Assembly: GCF_012932965.1 (NCBI RefSeq)
Contig: NZ_JABBXH010000006.1
Coordinates: 124,001-188,000, forward strand
Direction of reading: 5' to 3'
Length of the DNA: 64,000 nucleotides
Origin: Thalassotalea algicola
Lineage (GTDB): Bacteria > Pseudomonadota > Gammaproteobacteria > Enterobacterales > Alteromonadaceae
Both the position numbers and the translations under genes were made by a program. Below, piece after piece: positions 51,721 to 60,439 of the stretch (the first letter of the stretch is position 1; the number at the start of each line of letters is the position of its first letter). Below the pieces are notes generated by a model. It worked only from the letters and a program-made list of their open reading frames with translations. It was not told the DNA's origin and did no database searches.

Positions 51721-53751
51721 ATGAATTTTTCTAATAAAACATGCCGAATAAAAAATGTTTTCGTAAAGCTATTTTTTATTTCTTTCCTACTGTTAAGCTT
51801 TACCAGTAACGGTTCAGAAAGTTTGATTGCACTGGACTATCATCTACAATCAAAATTTGAATTTAATATTTCTCAGCTTGCTAAAGAGCCTGCTAACTAT
51901 ATTGTTTATTTTGGCGATTCGGTTTTATCAGATAAAAGCATTAGTAATAACAAGCGCGTTGGCTACACCAAGTTTGAACATAAACTTCAGCAAAAACTGG
52001 TAGCAAAATACAAAGCCAATATTCTTAATGCAATGCCTACTAACGACTATCAGCTCGTTCGCAGTTTCAAGTCTATTCCTGCAATAGTCATTAAAACCTC
52101 ACCAGCTACAATAAAACAAATAGCCAGATTGCCTTGGGTGAACAACGTTGGTCTAGACAGCGGCATGGGAAAGGCACATCTCAATCATGCAATTCCTCAG
52201 GCAAACTTAGATCTCGTTAAAGCGTTGCCGTTAGATGGGTCAGGAATTGAAGTTGCCATAATTGATTCTGGTCTGGATCAAGATCATCCTGATTTTGCTG
52301 GCCGAGTGCTTTCACAAACCTGCTTTTCAGATGACTGCCATATTTCTACCTATGATCAAAATGGCCATGGTACTAATGTCGCTGGTATTCTCGCGGGCAA
52401 CGGCACAGTAGCTCCACAAGGTGGTGCACCGGAAGCAAAGCTCCACATACTAAAAATTTTAGACGCTGATGGAAACTATAGCGCCGCCTCTCAAGCGGTT
52501 TCTGCTCTTGATTATATTATTTCTGATCTGCCAAATGTCAGCATCGTAAATATGAGTTTTGGCACTGATCGATTATTCTCATCTGTGTGTGACGATGAAA
52601 CCAGCTGGTCAAGATCCTTAGCAAGTGCGGTTAATCAACTCCATGCCAGAGGTGTCACATTATTTGCTTCTTCAGGTAACGAAGGTAGTATTACAGCGAT
52701 CACTGCACCAGCTTGTCTAGCTAATGTAATTGCTGTTGGTGCAGTCTGGGATACCGGAATCTCTAGCTATAATGGTTTTTGCTTCGATTCTTCCCCCGTC
52801 GCAGGAGAGTTAACTTGCTTTAGCAATAGTAATACTTCTATCGATATTGTCGCACCCGGGGCATTAACAAAAGCAGCAGGAATTAATCAAGGCGTTTCTA
52901 CTTTTGCCGGTACCTCAATGGCTACACCTTTGGTCGCTTCCTGTGCCACACTGCTTAAACAAAGAGACTCGACTCTATCCCCAGAGCAAATTCGCTCATA
53001 CTTGAAAGAAAATTCTGGTCAGCCGGTCACTGACAGGCAAGGCAGAACATTTCCAAGTCTAGATTGTTGGCAAGCCTTTCAAGCATTGCCATATGATGAA
53101 ACTCCCTCGATTACCCGCCTTGCTCCAACCGAGGTAACAATAACCACTGAAAACCCTGAGATAGCGTTTTCTGCTAACGCGATCGATACTGAAGATGGTG
53201 ACATTACTGATAATATTCGTTGGCAGTTAGATGGGGTCGAAGTAAGTACATTTGGCAGTAATTTTAATCATACATTCTCATTAGGTGAGCACGTTGTTAC
53301 CGCAGTAGCTACCGATAGCGCATACAACATGATCCAACTAGATTGGCACGTAAAAATAGTGACAGACGCAAACCTTCCTCCTGAGATTAACATTACGTCA
53401 CCAGACAATAATAGTGAGTATACAGCCAACCAAACAATTAACTTTACTGCACAAGCAACAGATCAAATAGATGGAGATATTAGTCATAACATCCAATGGC
53501 TATACAACGAAGAGACTATCGCGCAAGGGGAAAGTTTTAGCCGTATTTTTAACGAAGGCTCTCATACGGTAATTGCGCAAGTTCAGAACTCTCTTGAATT
53601 AACTTCGCAAACTGAAATCAGTTTCACGGTAACGGCAAGTCAGCCGCCAACCGTAACGCCTGATTCAAATTCTGGCGGTTCTGGTGGGACGTTTGCGATA
53701 AGTCTAATTTTCATATTGTTACTTTCCTTAATCAGGCTATTTAAAACTTAA
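51721..53751 (+). CDS. Secreted S8 subtilisin-like protease with GlyGly-CTERM anchor
   Basis: 676 residues. Signal segment about 12-31, inhibitor-like prodomain about 55-145, then the subtilase domain with Asp182 (IIDSGLDQDHP), His216 (NGHGTNVAGI), SSGNEG (oxyanion Asn about 320) and Ser399 (AGTSMATP). Two Ig-like/PKD-type repeats follow (about 470-555 and 560-645; both carry DGDI(T/S)-N-I-(R/Q)W). The tail GGSGGTFAISLIFILLLSLI ends in RLFKT, a GlyGly-CTERM signal for rhombosortase and type II secretion linkage. The extra disulfide candidates suit an extracellular enzyme. Confidence 0.93.
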   Translation: MNFSNKTCRIKNVFVKLFFISFLLLSFTSNGSESLIALDYHLQSKFEFNISQLAKEPANYIVYFGDSVLSDKSISNNKRVGYTKFEHKLQQKLVAKYKANILNAMPTNDYQLVRSFKSIPAIVIKTSPATIKQIARLPWVNNVGLDSGMGKAHLNHAIPQANLDLVKALPLDGSGIEVAIIDSGLDQDHPDFAGRVLSQTCFSDDCHISTYDQNGHGTNVAGILAGNGTVAPQGGAPEAKLHILKILDADGNYSAASQAVSALDYIISDLPNVSIVNMSFGTDRLFSSVCDDETSWSRSLASAVNQLHARGVTLFASSGNEGSITAITAPACLANVIAVGAVWDTGISSYNGFCFDSSPVAGELTCFSNSNTSIDIVAPGALTKAAGINQGVSTFAGTSMATPLVASCATLLKQRDSTLSPEQIRSYLKENSGQPVTDRQGRTFPSLDCWQAFQALPYDETPSITRLAPTEVTITTENPEIAFSANAIDTEDGDITDNIRWQLDGVEVSTFGSNFNHTFSLGEHVVTAVATDSAYNMIQLDWHVKIVTDANLPPEINITSPDNNSEYTANQTINFTAQATDQIDGDISHNIQWLYNEETIAQGESFSRIFNEGSHTVIAQVQNSLELTSQTEISFTVTASQPPTVTPDSNSGGSGGTFAISLIFILLLSLIRLFKT

Positions 53752-53770
53752 AGCATTAAATTTTTAGGTT

Positions 53771-54652
53771 TTAGGCACCAATTGCATCAAAAAAAGCTTT
53801 TAGTAGCGGCTGCTCTTTTTTAATATTTAGGCAGCAAATACCAAGCTCAAATGGTGCAATTTCGTGTTCAATATCAAGTGCATAAACTCTATCTTTCACT
53901 GGGCTATTTTCAACCACAACCTCTGGCGCAATACCCACACCACAGCCTAGTGCGACCATACTGACAATTGCCTCATGGCCTGATACGGTTGCATAGATAT
54001 TGGGCTTGCCAAATTGCATAGTTCTAAACCATTTTTCAAAACGTGTTCTTGCTGAACCATGTTCGGGCAAAATAATCGGTAACTGCGACCAGTCTACTGA
54101 ACTTGCCAACAACTGCTGCTGCACCTGACATGGGATGGTCGGAGCGATTAAGTGCAAAGGAATATCTGCGATATGATGAAAATAGTAACTCGTAGACAAA
54201 TTATCTGGTTTCGCGGCAATTGCTAGATCTGCTTGCTGTTGCTGAATCTGTGGTAAGGCATCTGCAGCATCACCCGTAGATAGCACGATTTCAACCAATG
54301 GGTGTTGTTGGCGAAACTTATCTACTAACGGTGGTAAATGACTATACGCCGCAGTGACTGAACAATAGATATGCAACTTACCCTTAAGTTGTGCTTGCTG
54401 TTGATTGAGTGAGAGTTTAAGCAATGACAACTGCTCTATTTGCTGCTCAGCAAACGACTTAAGTTGCTCCCCAGCCGCCGTTAACGTCGCAGTACGGTTG
54501 TCACGATGTAACAGAGTACAGCCAAGCTCATCTTCTAATCTTGAAATAGTTCGACTTAACGTTGAGGGACTTACGTAAAAAGCTTCCGCTGTTCTACCGA
54601 AGTGTAACGCGTTAGCAAGATGATAAAACATAGCCAAAGATTTTGAATCCAT
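53771..54652 (-). CDS. ilvY: LysR-type regulator IlvY
   Basis: 293 residues. N-terminal winged HTH (MFYHLANALHFGRTAEAFY, STLSRTISRLEDELG) and a periplasmic-binding-like effector domain. Identity follows from close match to IlvY and its divergent position 112 bp from ilvC. In E. coli IlvY senses acetolactate and acetohydroxybutanoate and activates ilvC. A dyad TTGCA-N5-TGCAA lies just upstream of its start. Confidence 0.92.
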   Translation of the reverse strand: MDSKSLAMFYHLANALHFGRTAEAFYVSPSTLSRTISRLEDELGCTLLHRDNRTATLTAAGEQLKSFAEQQIEQLSLLKLSLNQQQAQLKGKLHIYCSVTAAYSHLPPLVDKFRQQHPLVEIVLSTGDAADALPQIQQQQADLAIAAKPDNLSTSYYFHHIADIPLHLIAPTIPCQVQQQLLASSVDWSQLPIILPEHGSARTRFEKWFRTMQFGKPNIYATVSGHEAIVSMVALGCGVGIAPEVVVENSPVKDRVYALDIEHEIAPFELGICCLNIKKEQPLLKAFFDAIGA

Positions 54653-54666
54653 AACTCAACCCCATA

Positions 54667-54694
54667 TTGCAAATAATGCAACATAGTAATGCAA
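54667..54694. promoter_or_regulatory. Candidate IlvY operator
   Basis: TTGCA-AATAA-TGCAA (54667-54681) is a perfect 5-bp inverted repeat with a 5-bp spacer, followed by another TGCAA half-site at 54690-54694. The TTGCA arms and position between ilvY and ilvC fit a tandem LysR operator. A -10-like TATAGA lies about 45 bp nearer ilvC. Confidence 0.65.
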
Positions 54695-54764
54695 ACAATT
54701 CACTTTAAGCAACGCTAATTTCGCTATAGAGTAAAGTCATTATCAATTCAATGCTGGAAAAATC

Positions 54765-56249
54765 ATGGCTAATTATTTCAATACTTTAAGTTTACGCGAG
54801 CAGTTGGCTCAATTAGGTAAATGTCGTTTTATGAAACGTGACGAATTTGCTGACGGTTGTAATTTCATTAAAGACTGGAATATCGTTATCGTCGGCTGTG
54901 GCGCACAAGGCTTAAACCAGGGCCTTAACATGCGTGATTCAGGTCTTAATATATCTTATGCATTACGTGAAGCTGCCATTGCTGAAAAACGTCAGTCTTG
55001 GCAATGGGCAACGGAAAACGGATTTACAGTAGGTAGCTATGAAGAGTTAATTCCTAACGCTGACTTAGTGTTAAATCTAACGCCTGACAAACAACATACT
55101 TCAGCTGTTAGTGCAGTAATGCCACTAATGAAGCACGGTGCGACACTTTCATATTCTCATGGGTTTAATATTGTTGAAGAAGGCATGCAAGTACGTCCAG
55201 ACATTACGGTTGTAATGGTTGCACCTAAATGTCCTGGTACGGAAGTTCGTGAAGAATATAAACGAGGCTTTGGTGTACCAACATTAATCGCTGTTCACCC
55301 TGAAAACGATCCAAACGGCAATGGTCTAGCGATAGCAAAAGCATATGCTTCAGCTACTGGTGGTGACCGAGCAGGTGTACTTGAGTCTTCATTCATCGCA
55401 GAAGTTAAATCAGATTTGATGGGCGAACAAACTATTTTATGTGGCATGTTACAAACTGGTGCCATTTTGGGTCATCAGCAATTAGTTGCCAATGGTGTAG
55501 ACGCAAGTTATGCCCGCAAACTAATTCAATATGGTTGGGAAACCGTTACTGAAGGTTTAAAGCATGGCGGCATCACCAATATGATGGATCGCTTATCTAA
55601 TCCAGCAAAAATCAAAGCCTTTGATATGGCGGAGCAATTAAAAGATACATTGCGTCCATTATTTGAAAAGCACATGGACGATATCATCGATGGTACTTTC
55701 TCTAAAACCATGATGGCTGACTGGGCTAAAGATGATGAAAACCTATTAACATGGCGTGCACAAACTGCTGAAACTTCATTTGAGTTGGCCGCTGATTGCG
55801 ATACAGAAATCACAGAACAAGAATTCTATGATCGCGGAATTTTCTTGGTAGCAATGATTAAAGCGGGTGTTGAGCTAGCTTTTGAATCAATGGTAGCTGC
55901 CGGCATTATTGAAGAGTCTGCATACTACGAATCTCTGCATGAAACACCACTTATCGCAAACTGTATTGCCCGCAACAAGTTATATGAAATGAACGTTGTG
56001 ATTTCTGATACTGCCGAGTACGGTAACTACTTGTTTAGTCACGCAGCAGCGCCATTACTTTCAGATTTCGTAAGTCAATTGTCACTAGAAGATTTAGGTG
56101 AAGGTCTGTCAAGCTCATCTAACGGCGTAGACAATGTTCGCTTAATTGAAGTTAATGAAGCTATCCGTAACCACAGCGTAGAAGTTGTTGGCAAAGAGTT
56201 ACGTGGCTACATGACCGATATGAAGCGCATTGTTGAAGCCAACCTATAA
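54765..56249 (+). CDS. ilvC: Ketol-acid reductoisomerase (class II)
   Basis: 494 residues, the length of the long class II enzyme with a duplicated knotted domain (E. coli 491). NADPH-binding [21 protein letters not shown] (about 40-60, quoted in part), Asp/Glu ligands for Mg in [12 protein letters not shown] (about 216-227) and the second-domain Glu in [13 protein letters not shown]. It isomerises and reduces acetolactate to dihydroxyisovalerate. Under IlvY control from the divergent intergenic region; ends at a hairpin. Confidence 0.97.
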   Translation: MANYFNTLSLREQLAQLGKCRFMKRDEFADGCNFIKDWNIVIVGCGAQGLNQGLNMRDSGLNISYALREAAIAEKRQSWQWATENGFTVGSYEELIPNADLVLNLTPDKQHTSAVSAVMPLMKHGATLSYSHGFNIVEEGMQVRPDITVVMVAPKCPGTEVREEYKRGFGVPTLIAVHPENDPNGNGLAIAKAYASATGGDRAGVLESSFIAEVKSDLMGEQTILCGMLQTGAILGHQQLVANGVDASYARKLIQYGWETVTEGLKHGGITNMMDRLSNPAKIKAFDMAEQLKDTLRPLFEKHMDDIIDGTFSKTMMADWAKDDENLLTWRAQTAETSFELAADCDTEITEQEFYDRGIFLVAMIKAGVELAFESMVAAGIIEESAYYESLHETPLIANCIARNKLYEMNVVISDTAEYGNYLFSHAAAPLLSDFVSQLSLEDLGEGLSSSSNGVDNVRLIEVNEAIRNHSVEVVGKELRGYMTDMKRIVEANL

Positions 56250-56251
56250 AT

Positions 56252-56280
56252 AAAAAGCTCGGGTCTCTACCTGAGCTTTA
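56252..56280 (+). terminator. Hairpin after ilvC
   Basis: AAAAAGCTCGGGT-CTCT-ACCTGAGCTTT with one G-T pair, 2 bp after the stop region, with a modest T-rich tail. Confidence 0.75.
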
Positions 56281-56304
56281 TTGCCAAATTTGCTCGCTGC
56301 AAAT

Positions 56305-56365
56305 GGGCGATACCTTGGTCTACTGGGGGAGAGTTACTCAAGCAAGACTAGCGCAGGTATCGCCC
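56305..56365. repeat. 61-bp structured palindrome downstream of ilvC
   Basis: GGGCGATACCT (56305-56315) and AGGTATCGCCC (56355-56365) are perfect 11-bp inverted copies. Inside, TTGGTCT (56315-56321) pairs with AGACTAG (56345-56351) allowing two G-T pairs, and GAG-AGTTA-CTC may form a small apical helix. GC-rich amid AT-rich DNA. It lies after the ilvC terminator, so it is not needed for termination. It may be a REP-like palindromic unit, a structured RNA or a minute mobile element. Confidence 0.6.
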
Positions 56366-56442
56366 GCTCTATATTCTTACCGATGATATGATCTTTTATA
56401 TTGCCCAATCCGTATAAATTATTTATTTATCGAGGATTAGTT

Positions 56443-56625
56443 ATGGAAATCAACTTAGCTGAAGCGTGGCAAAAACTTGGTATTAAAGAAGACAAAGAGA
56501 TAAACGACTTACTTGAATGTTCAAATGCTGAAGCCCAAGATACACTCAATTTAATCACTTACAACGATAATTTGTCACCGACGTTACGAGCTAGCATTAA
56601 GCAATACTTAACACCTGTCGAATAA
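56443..56625 (+). CDS. Small hypothetical protein
   Basis: 60 residues from ATG 56443 (GAGG upstream); the frame extends 42 bp further but begins without a ribosome binding site. An acidic helical protein, MEINLAEAWQKLGIKEDKE and onwards, ending in SIKQYLTPVE, with one Cys. No recognised family; the helical pattern would suit a small regulatory or adaptor protein. It stands alone between the ilvC element and a convergent gene. Confidence 0.6.
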   Translation: MEINLAEAWQKLGIKEDKEINDLLECSNAEAQDTLNLITYNDNLSPTLRASIKQYLTPVE

Positions 56626-56646
56626 ACTAGATTTATATTTAATGCA

Positions 56647-57720
56647 CTAATCGCTTAGTGCCACTTCACCTTTACGCTCATTGACTGACAGGTTAACACC
56701 AGCATCAATCAATCGCGAATAAAACGCCTGAACATCACAACCTTTAGTTTGTTGACAAACAATAGAATACTTCTTAATAGCTCGCTCGTAACTTTGCATT
56801 GAAGCTTGTTCAAGCCAGTAAAGCGCTTTTGAAAGATCAGTTTCAATGATTTCTCCTGCAAGGTATAGCTCAGCTAATCTTATTTGGCCCAAGGCAAAAC
56901 CTAAATTTGCGGATTCTTCGAACTTAAAAAATGCTTTTATGTTGTGTTCTTGAATGTAAGTCGCTTGCTCAAATGCTAATCCAGAAGCATATTTTCTTTC
57001 GCCGGGAATATAAGTTGATCCCATTCGATAGCCAGTGTCATTAATTACGTAATTGCCAAACAGCATATTGCCTTCTGGTCTAGCGGCTCTGACAATCGCC
57101 TCTCTTTCCAACAGAGTTGCTAACTGAGCAATACTAAAATTATGGTTGTTTTTACCAAAGTAGCTATAGGCACGAGTTTGTCCTGACATAATTGCATCTT
57201 CAAATGATGACTCATGCTTATAAAAAAAGTTACCAAATGCTAAAGAAACAGTGTTGCCAGTTATATCAACCACTTTAGCTATCCGGTATATCTCGTGCGG
57301 CCTCATATCTTTTGAAATTTTTCGAAAATCCAAGAGCATGAAGTCGTTAATTTGCGGATAACTAACTAAGTTTTCAGTAATTCTTGATTCTTCTTGTTCT
57401 GACTGCCACCAAGAAAACATTAAATAGCACACTAGAAACAACCCAAAAAACTTCAATACAAAGTGATAAATAGTAAAGACGGAAGAAAGTAGTTGTTTGT
57501 ATAGTGCTGAATCTAAGTCTTGAGGCTTGGTTATATGCAGGCACTCTGCACATTCTAAGGTAACGGATCGCCCGACAGGATAAAAAGGCAGGCTTTCTAA
57601 AAACAAATAAGCATACTGAATGGCGCCTTGCACATTATGCTTTTCACAGCCACAACATTCACACTTGTGCTGATAGGTTACTCCCCCATTTATTAAAGAC
57701 TCACCGTACTCCATTACCAT
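56647..57720 (-). CDS. Membrane protein with zinc ribbon and Sel1-like repeats
   Basis: 357 residues. N-terminal zinc-ribbon-like cluster: CECCGCEKH (about 19-27) and CAECLH (about 57-62), then one transmembrane helix (FVLKFFGLFLVCYLMFSWW, about 89-107), a mainly polar domain, and C-terminal Sel1/TPR-type repeats (LGFALGQIRLAELYLAGEI, LSKALYWLEQASMQSYERA). This arrangement, with the zinc ribbon inside the cell and repeats outside, suggests an envelope-located adaptor. I know no function. No partner gene is obvious. Confidence 0.7.
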   Translation of the reverse strand: MVMEYGESLINGGVTYQHKCECCGCEKHNVQGAIQYAYLFLESLPFYPVGRSVTLECAECLHITKPQDLDSALYKQLLSSVFTIYHFVLKFFGLFLVCYLMFSWWQSEQEESRITENLVSYPQINDFMLLDFRKISKDMRPHEIYRIAKVVDITGNTVSLAFGNFFYKHESSFEDAIMSGQTRAYSYFGKNNHNFSIAQLATLLEREAIVRAARPEGNMLFGNYVINDTGYRMGSTYIPGERKYASGLAFEQATYIQEHNIKAFFKFEESANLGFALGQIRLAELYLAGEIIETDLSKALYWLEQASMQSYERAIKKYSIVCQQTKGCDVQAFYSRLIDAGVNLSVNERKGEVALSD

Positions 57721-57796
57721 CTCCTATGCACAATTGTCACAGATTTATAACAAACGATGGTTTTTTGTGCAACACAAACTACTAAATATTTCGTAT

Positions 57797-58696
57797 TTAA
57801 GGAAGTGGTTGGAGGAGAAAGTAATTTTTTGCCAGTTCAACAAACGTCTTTATTGCCAATGAATATTGGTAACTATGTTGATAAATTGCTGAAATTGTCA
57901 GTGGTTGAATGCTATGTTCAGACAGCACTTCAACAAGAAGTCCTTGCTCTACATAGCCAGCTACCGAATAACTTGGCGCTTGAATAATACCTTGTGATTG
58001 TGCCGCTGCCTCATTAAGCAATCGACCGTTATTAGTTTTCCAAGCCCACGGCAACTTCACCTCTTGGATTTCACCATTTTTCAAAAATATCCATTGATCC
58101 GAACGCAAACTATGTTCAAAGAATAACAGCTGGTGATTGGCGAGATCTTCAATAGCTGTGATCTTAGGATACTGTAATAAATACTTAGGGTGCGCCCACA
58201 TTGCTAGCTTACTTGTGCAGATAGGAATTACTTTTAAACTCGCGTTAGCAAGCGTCGGCGCCACCCGAAAAACTAAATCCACAGCGCCTTGTGTGATATC
58301 AATTGGTTCATTGGTTAAATCAAACGATAATTCAACATTAGGGTATAACTGGCGATATTGAGCAATGATTGGTGCTAAGTATTGGCCTCCAAACTCTATG
58401 CTTGCTGAAACTTTTAATTGCCCTTTTGGCATATCACTAAAGCTAGAAAGTTCCTGTTCTATCAGCGTCAACTCAGCCAATAGTGGGCTAACCTTTTGAT
58501 AGTAGAGTTTACCTGCCTGTGTAATTGCCATTTGCCTTGTGGTTCGTTTTACCAGCAAGGTGCCTAGTTGCTCTTCTAGCTGTCGAATGTATCGGCCAAC
58601 CATCGCAGGAGACAACCGCATGCTTTTAGCAACCTGAGTAAATGATTGCTCTTGGCATACTAGGCAAAACGCTTTTATCGCATCAAGTTTGTTCAT
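57797..58696 (-). CDS. LysR family transcriptional regulator
   Basis: 299 residues. Winged HTH in residues 1-62 (FCLVCQEQSFTQVAKSMRL, VGRYIRQLEEQLGTLLV) and a LysR substrate-binding domain after it (LKVSASIEFGGQYLAPIIAQ). It is divergent from the amidohydrolase-RidA gene, 111 bp away, and that gap holds a GTATAT-N5-ATATAC dyad. It probably controls that gene and the following M19 gene, with a peptide-derived effector; inference from the LysR rule of divergent control. Confidence 0.88.
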   Translation of the reverse strand: MNKLDAIKAFCLVCQEQSFTQVAKSMRLSPAMVGRYIRQLEEQLGTLLVKRTTRQMAITQAGKLYYQKVSPLLAELTLIEQELSSFSDMPKGQLKVSASIEFGGQYLAPIIAQYRQLYPNVELSFDLTNEPIDITQGAVDLVFRVAPTLANASLKVIPICTSKLAMWAHPKYLLQYPKITAIEDLANHQLLFFEHSLRSDQWIFLKNGEIQEVKLPWAWKTNNGRLLNEAAAQSQGIIQAPSYSVAGYVEQGLLVEVLSEHSIQPLTISAIYQHSYQYSLAIKTFVELAKNYFLLQPLP

Positions 58697-58717
58697 TTAT
58701 CACTTTGTAAACTATAG

Positions 58718-58734
58718 GTATATACACCATATAC
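58718..58734. promoter_or_regulatory. Candidate LysR operator
   Basis: GTATAT-ACACC-ATATAC, a perfect 6-bp inverted repeat with a 5-bp spacer, contains the T-N11-A pattern typical of LysR sites. It lies in the divergent region between the LysR gene and the amidohydrolase-RidA gene. Confidence 0.6.
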
Positions 58735-58807
58735 AATTGTTAACTACTAAACAACGAGCTTAACGGCGACAATTAAAACGATTCATTAATAGAATTCTGG
58801 ACTCAAC

Positions 58808-60430
58808 ATGAAAAAGTTATATAGCGCATTGTTATTGGTATGGATAAGTAGCCAAGTGAACGCTGGACCAACAGCATTAACCAACGTCAATCTAATCGAT
58901 GTTAACACGCTAACAATAATCAAAAATCAAACCGTACTAATTGATGATAAGCACATTCAGCGTATTGCAAATAGCGATGAAATTGATCTATCTCCTGATA
59001 CTGTCGTCGTCGATTTAAAAGACAAATTTTTATCGCCCGGTCTCATTGACGCGCACGTTCATCACGCTACCGACCCAGATGATTGGGATAATAGAAGTGA
59101 CACATTAAAGAGATTACGAAATTTGCTACGTGGCGGGGTTACCTCGGTAAGAGATATGGGTGGCGACACGCGCGTGCTATCAGGCCTTAAACGTGAAGCA
59201 TTATTGGATATTATTCAGTCTCCAGATATCTACTACTCAGTAATCATCGGTGGTCCAGAGTTTTTTGCTGATCCTAGGACAGTTTCGTCAGCCAAAGGCC
59301 ATCAATCAGGAGCAATTCCATGGATGGCTGCGATTACCGACGAAACGGATCTTGATGCAGTAATGTTAAAGGCGCTTGGTACGGGCGCAACAGGTATAAA
59401 AATTTACGCCGCAATTGACCAACAACAGATAGCGAAGTTGACAACTGCTGCTAAAAAGCATGGACTGAAAGTTTGGTCTCATGTTTATGTTGGCCCTGCA
59501 AAGCCAAGTAATGCAATAAGCGCGGGTGTCGAAACTATCTCTCATGCCCCGGACCTTTCTGCAGAAATTATTGATAATTATCGTGAATGGCGACGAGAAG
59601 ATAAAGCACCAAATTCAAGCCAAGAAAAGCGTTCTTATCAAACGGCCGAATATAACGATCTCTTAAATTTAATGCTGAAGAACAACACTATCTTAGATGC
59701 CACTATGACAGTATTTGAAAGCAGAAAAACATTAAATGAAAATACAAAAAAACGGTATAGACATACTGTATTGCTCACGAAATTGGCGCATGAATACGGT
59801 ATACCTATTGCTGCAGGTACTGATGCATTCAGTGACCAAGAGGTTATGCTTTATAAAGAGTTGGAATTACTAGTCAATGAAGCCAAACTTTCACCAATAC
59901 AAGCAATACAAGCAGCCACCATCAATAATGCAAAAGTCATTGGTCAATCTACTAGCATAGGCTCTATTGAAACCGGAAAGGTTGCAAATTTAGTGGTGTT
60001 TGATAAAAATCCAGCTGAAGATATAGCTAACCTAGATAGCGTTTCGCATGTCCTTAAAAATGGCCAATTCATCTATCGCGGCGCTGACTCGCGATTGCCT
60101 TTTATACCAGCAAAAAAAGTCGGAAACACCTTATGGATGTCAGGCCAAATAGGTAATCTTCCCGGCACCATGGTACTAGCAGGAGGCACTATAGAAGCGC
60201 AAATGCATCAAACAATGAAAAACATTCTCAGCGTATTAGCTGAACATGGATTAGGGTTTGAACATGTTACCAAGTGCACATTAATGCTTGCCGACATCAA
60301 AGAATGGGGTAAAGCGAGTGAAGTCTATAAAAGTTACTTTACTAAGCAACTACCTACTCGTAGTGCATTTGCTGCAAGTGGCTTGGCATTAAACGCAAAA
60401 GCCGAAGTTGAATGTATCGCCTCATACTAA
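58808..60430 (+). CDS. Exported amidohydrolase fused to a RidA domain
   Basis: 540 residues. Signal peptide about 1-19 (...QVNA). Amidohydrolase domain about 20-425: HVH (His83, His85), Lys198 in GIKIYA, His225 in VWSHVY, His246 in ISHAPD and Asp339 in AAGTDAF give the full binuclear metal set. A complete RidA/YjgF domain follows (about 430-540) with GNTLWMSGQIGNLPG, the active Arg518 (PTRSAFAASGL) and a terminal Glu (AEVECIA). Fused, the two would hydrolyse an amide or imide and then the imine/enamine product; the substrate is unknown. Ends 9 bp before the M19 gene. Confidence 0.88.
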   Translation: MKKLYSALLLVWISSQVNAGPTALTNVNLIDVNTLTIIKNQTVLIDDKHIQRIANSDEIDLSPDTVVVDLKDKFLSPGLIDAHVHHATDPDDWDNRSDTLKRLRNLLRGGVTSVRDMGGDTRVLSGLKREALLDIIQSPDIYYSVIIGGPEFFADPRTVSSAKGHQSGAIPWMAAITDETDLDAVMLKALGTGATGIKIYAAIDQQQIAKLTTAAKKHGLKVWSHVYVGPAKPSNAISAGVETISHAPDLSAEIIDNYREWRREDKAPNSSQEKRSYQTAEYNDLLNLMLKNNTILDATMTVFESRKTLNENTKKRYRHTVLLTKLAHEYGIPIAAGTDAFSDQEVMLYKELELLVNEAKLSPIQAIQAATINNAKVIGQSTSIGSIETGKVANLVVFDKNPAEDIANLDSVSHVLKNGQFIYRGADSRLPFIPAKKVGNTLWMSGQIGNLPGTMVLAGGTIEAQMHQTMKNILSVLAEHGLGFEHVTKCTLMLADIKEWGKASEVYKSYFTKQLPTRSAFAASGLALNAKAEVECIASY

Positions 60431-60439
60431 GGAGTAGCT

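Noticed and set aside
57757-57987. Plus-strand frame of 76 codons opposite the LysR gene
   Set aside because: It overlaps the end of the LysR gene, has no ribosome binding site, and composition follows the antisense of the real gene.
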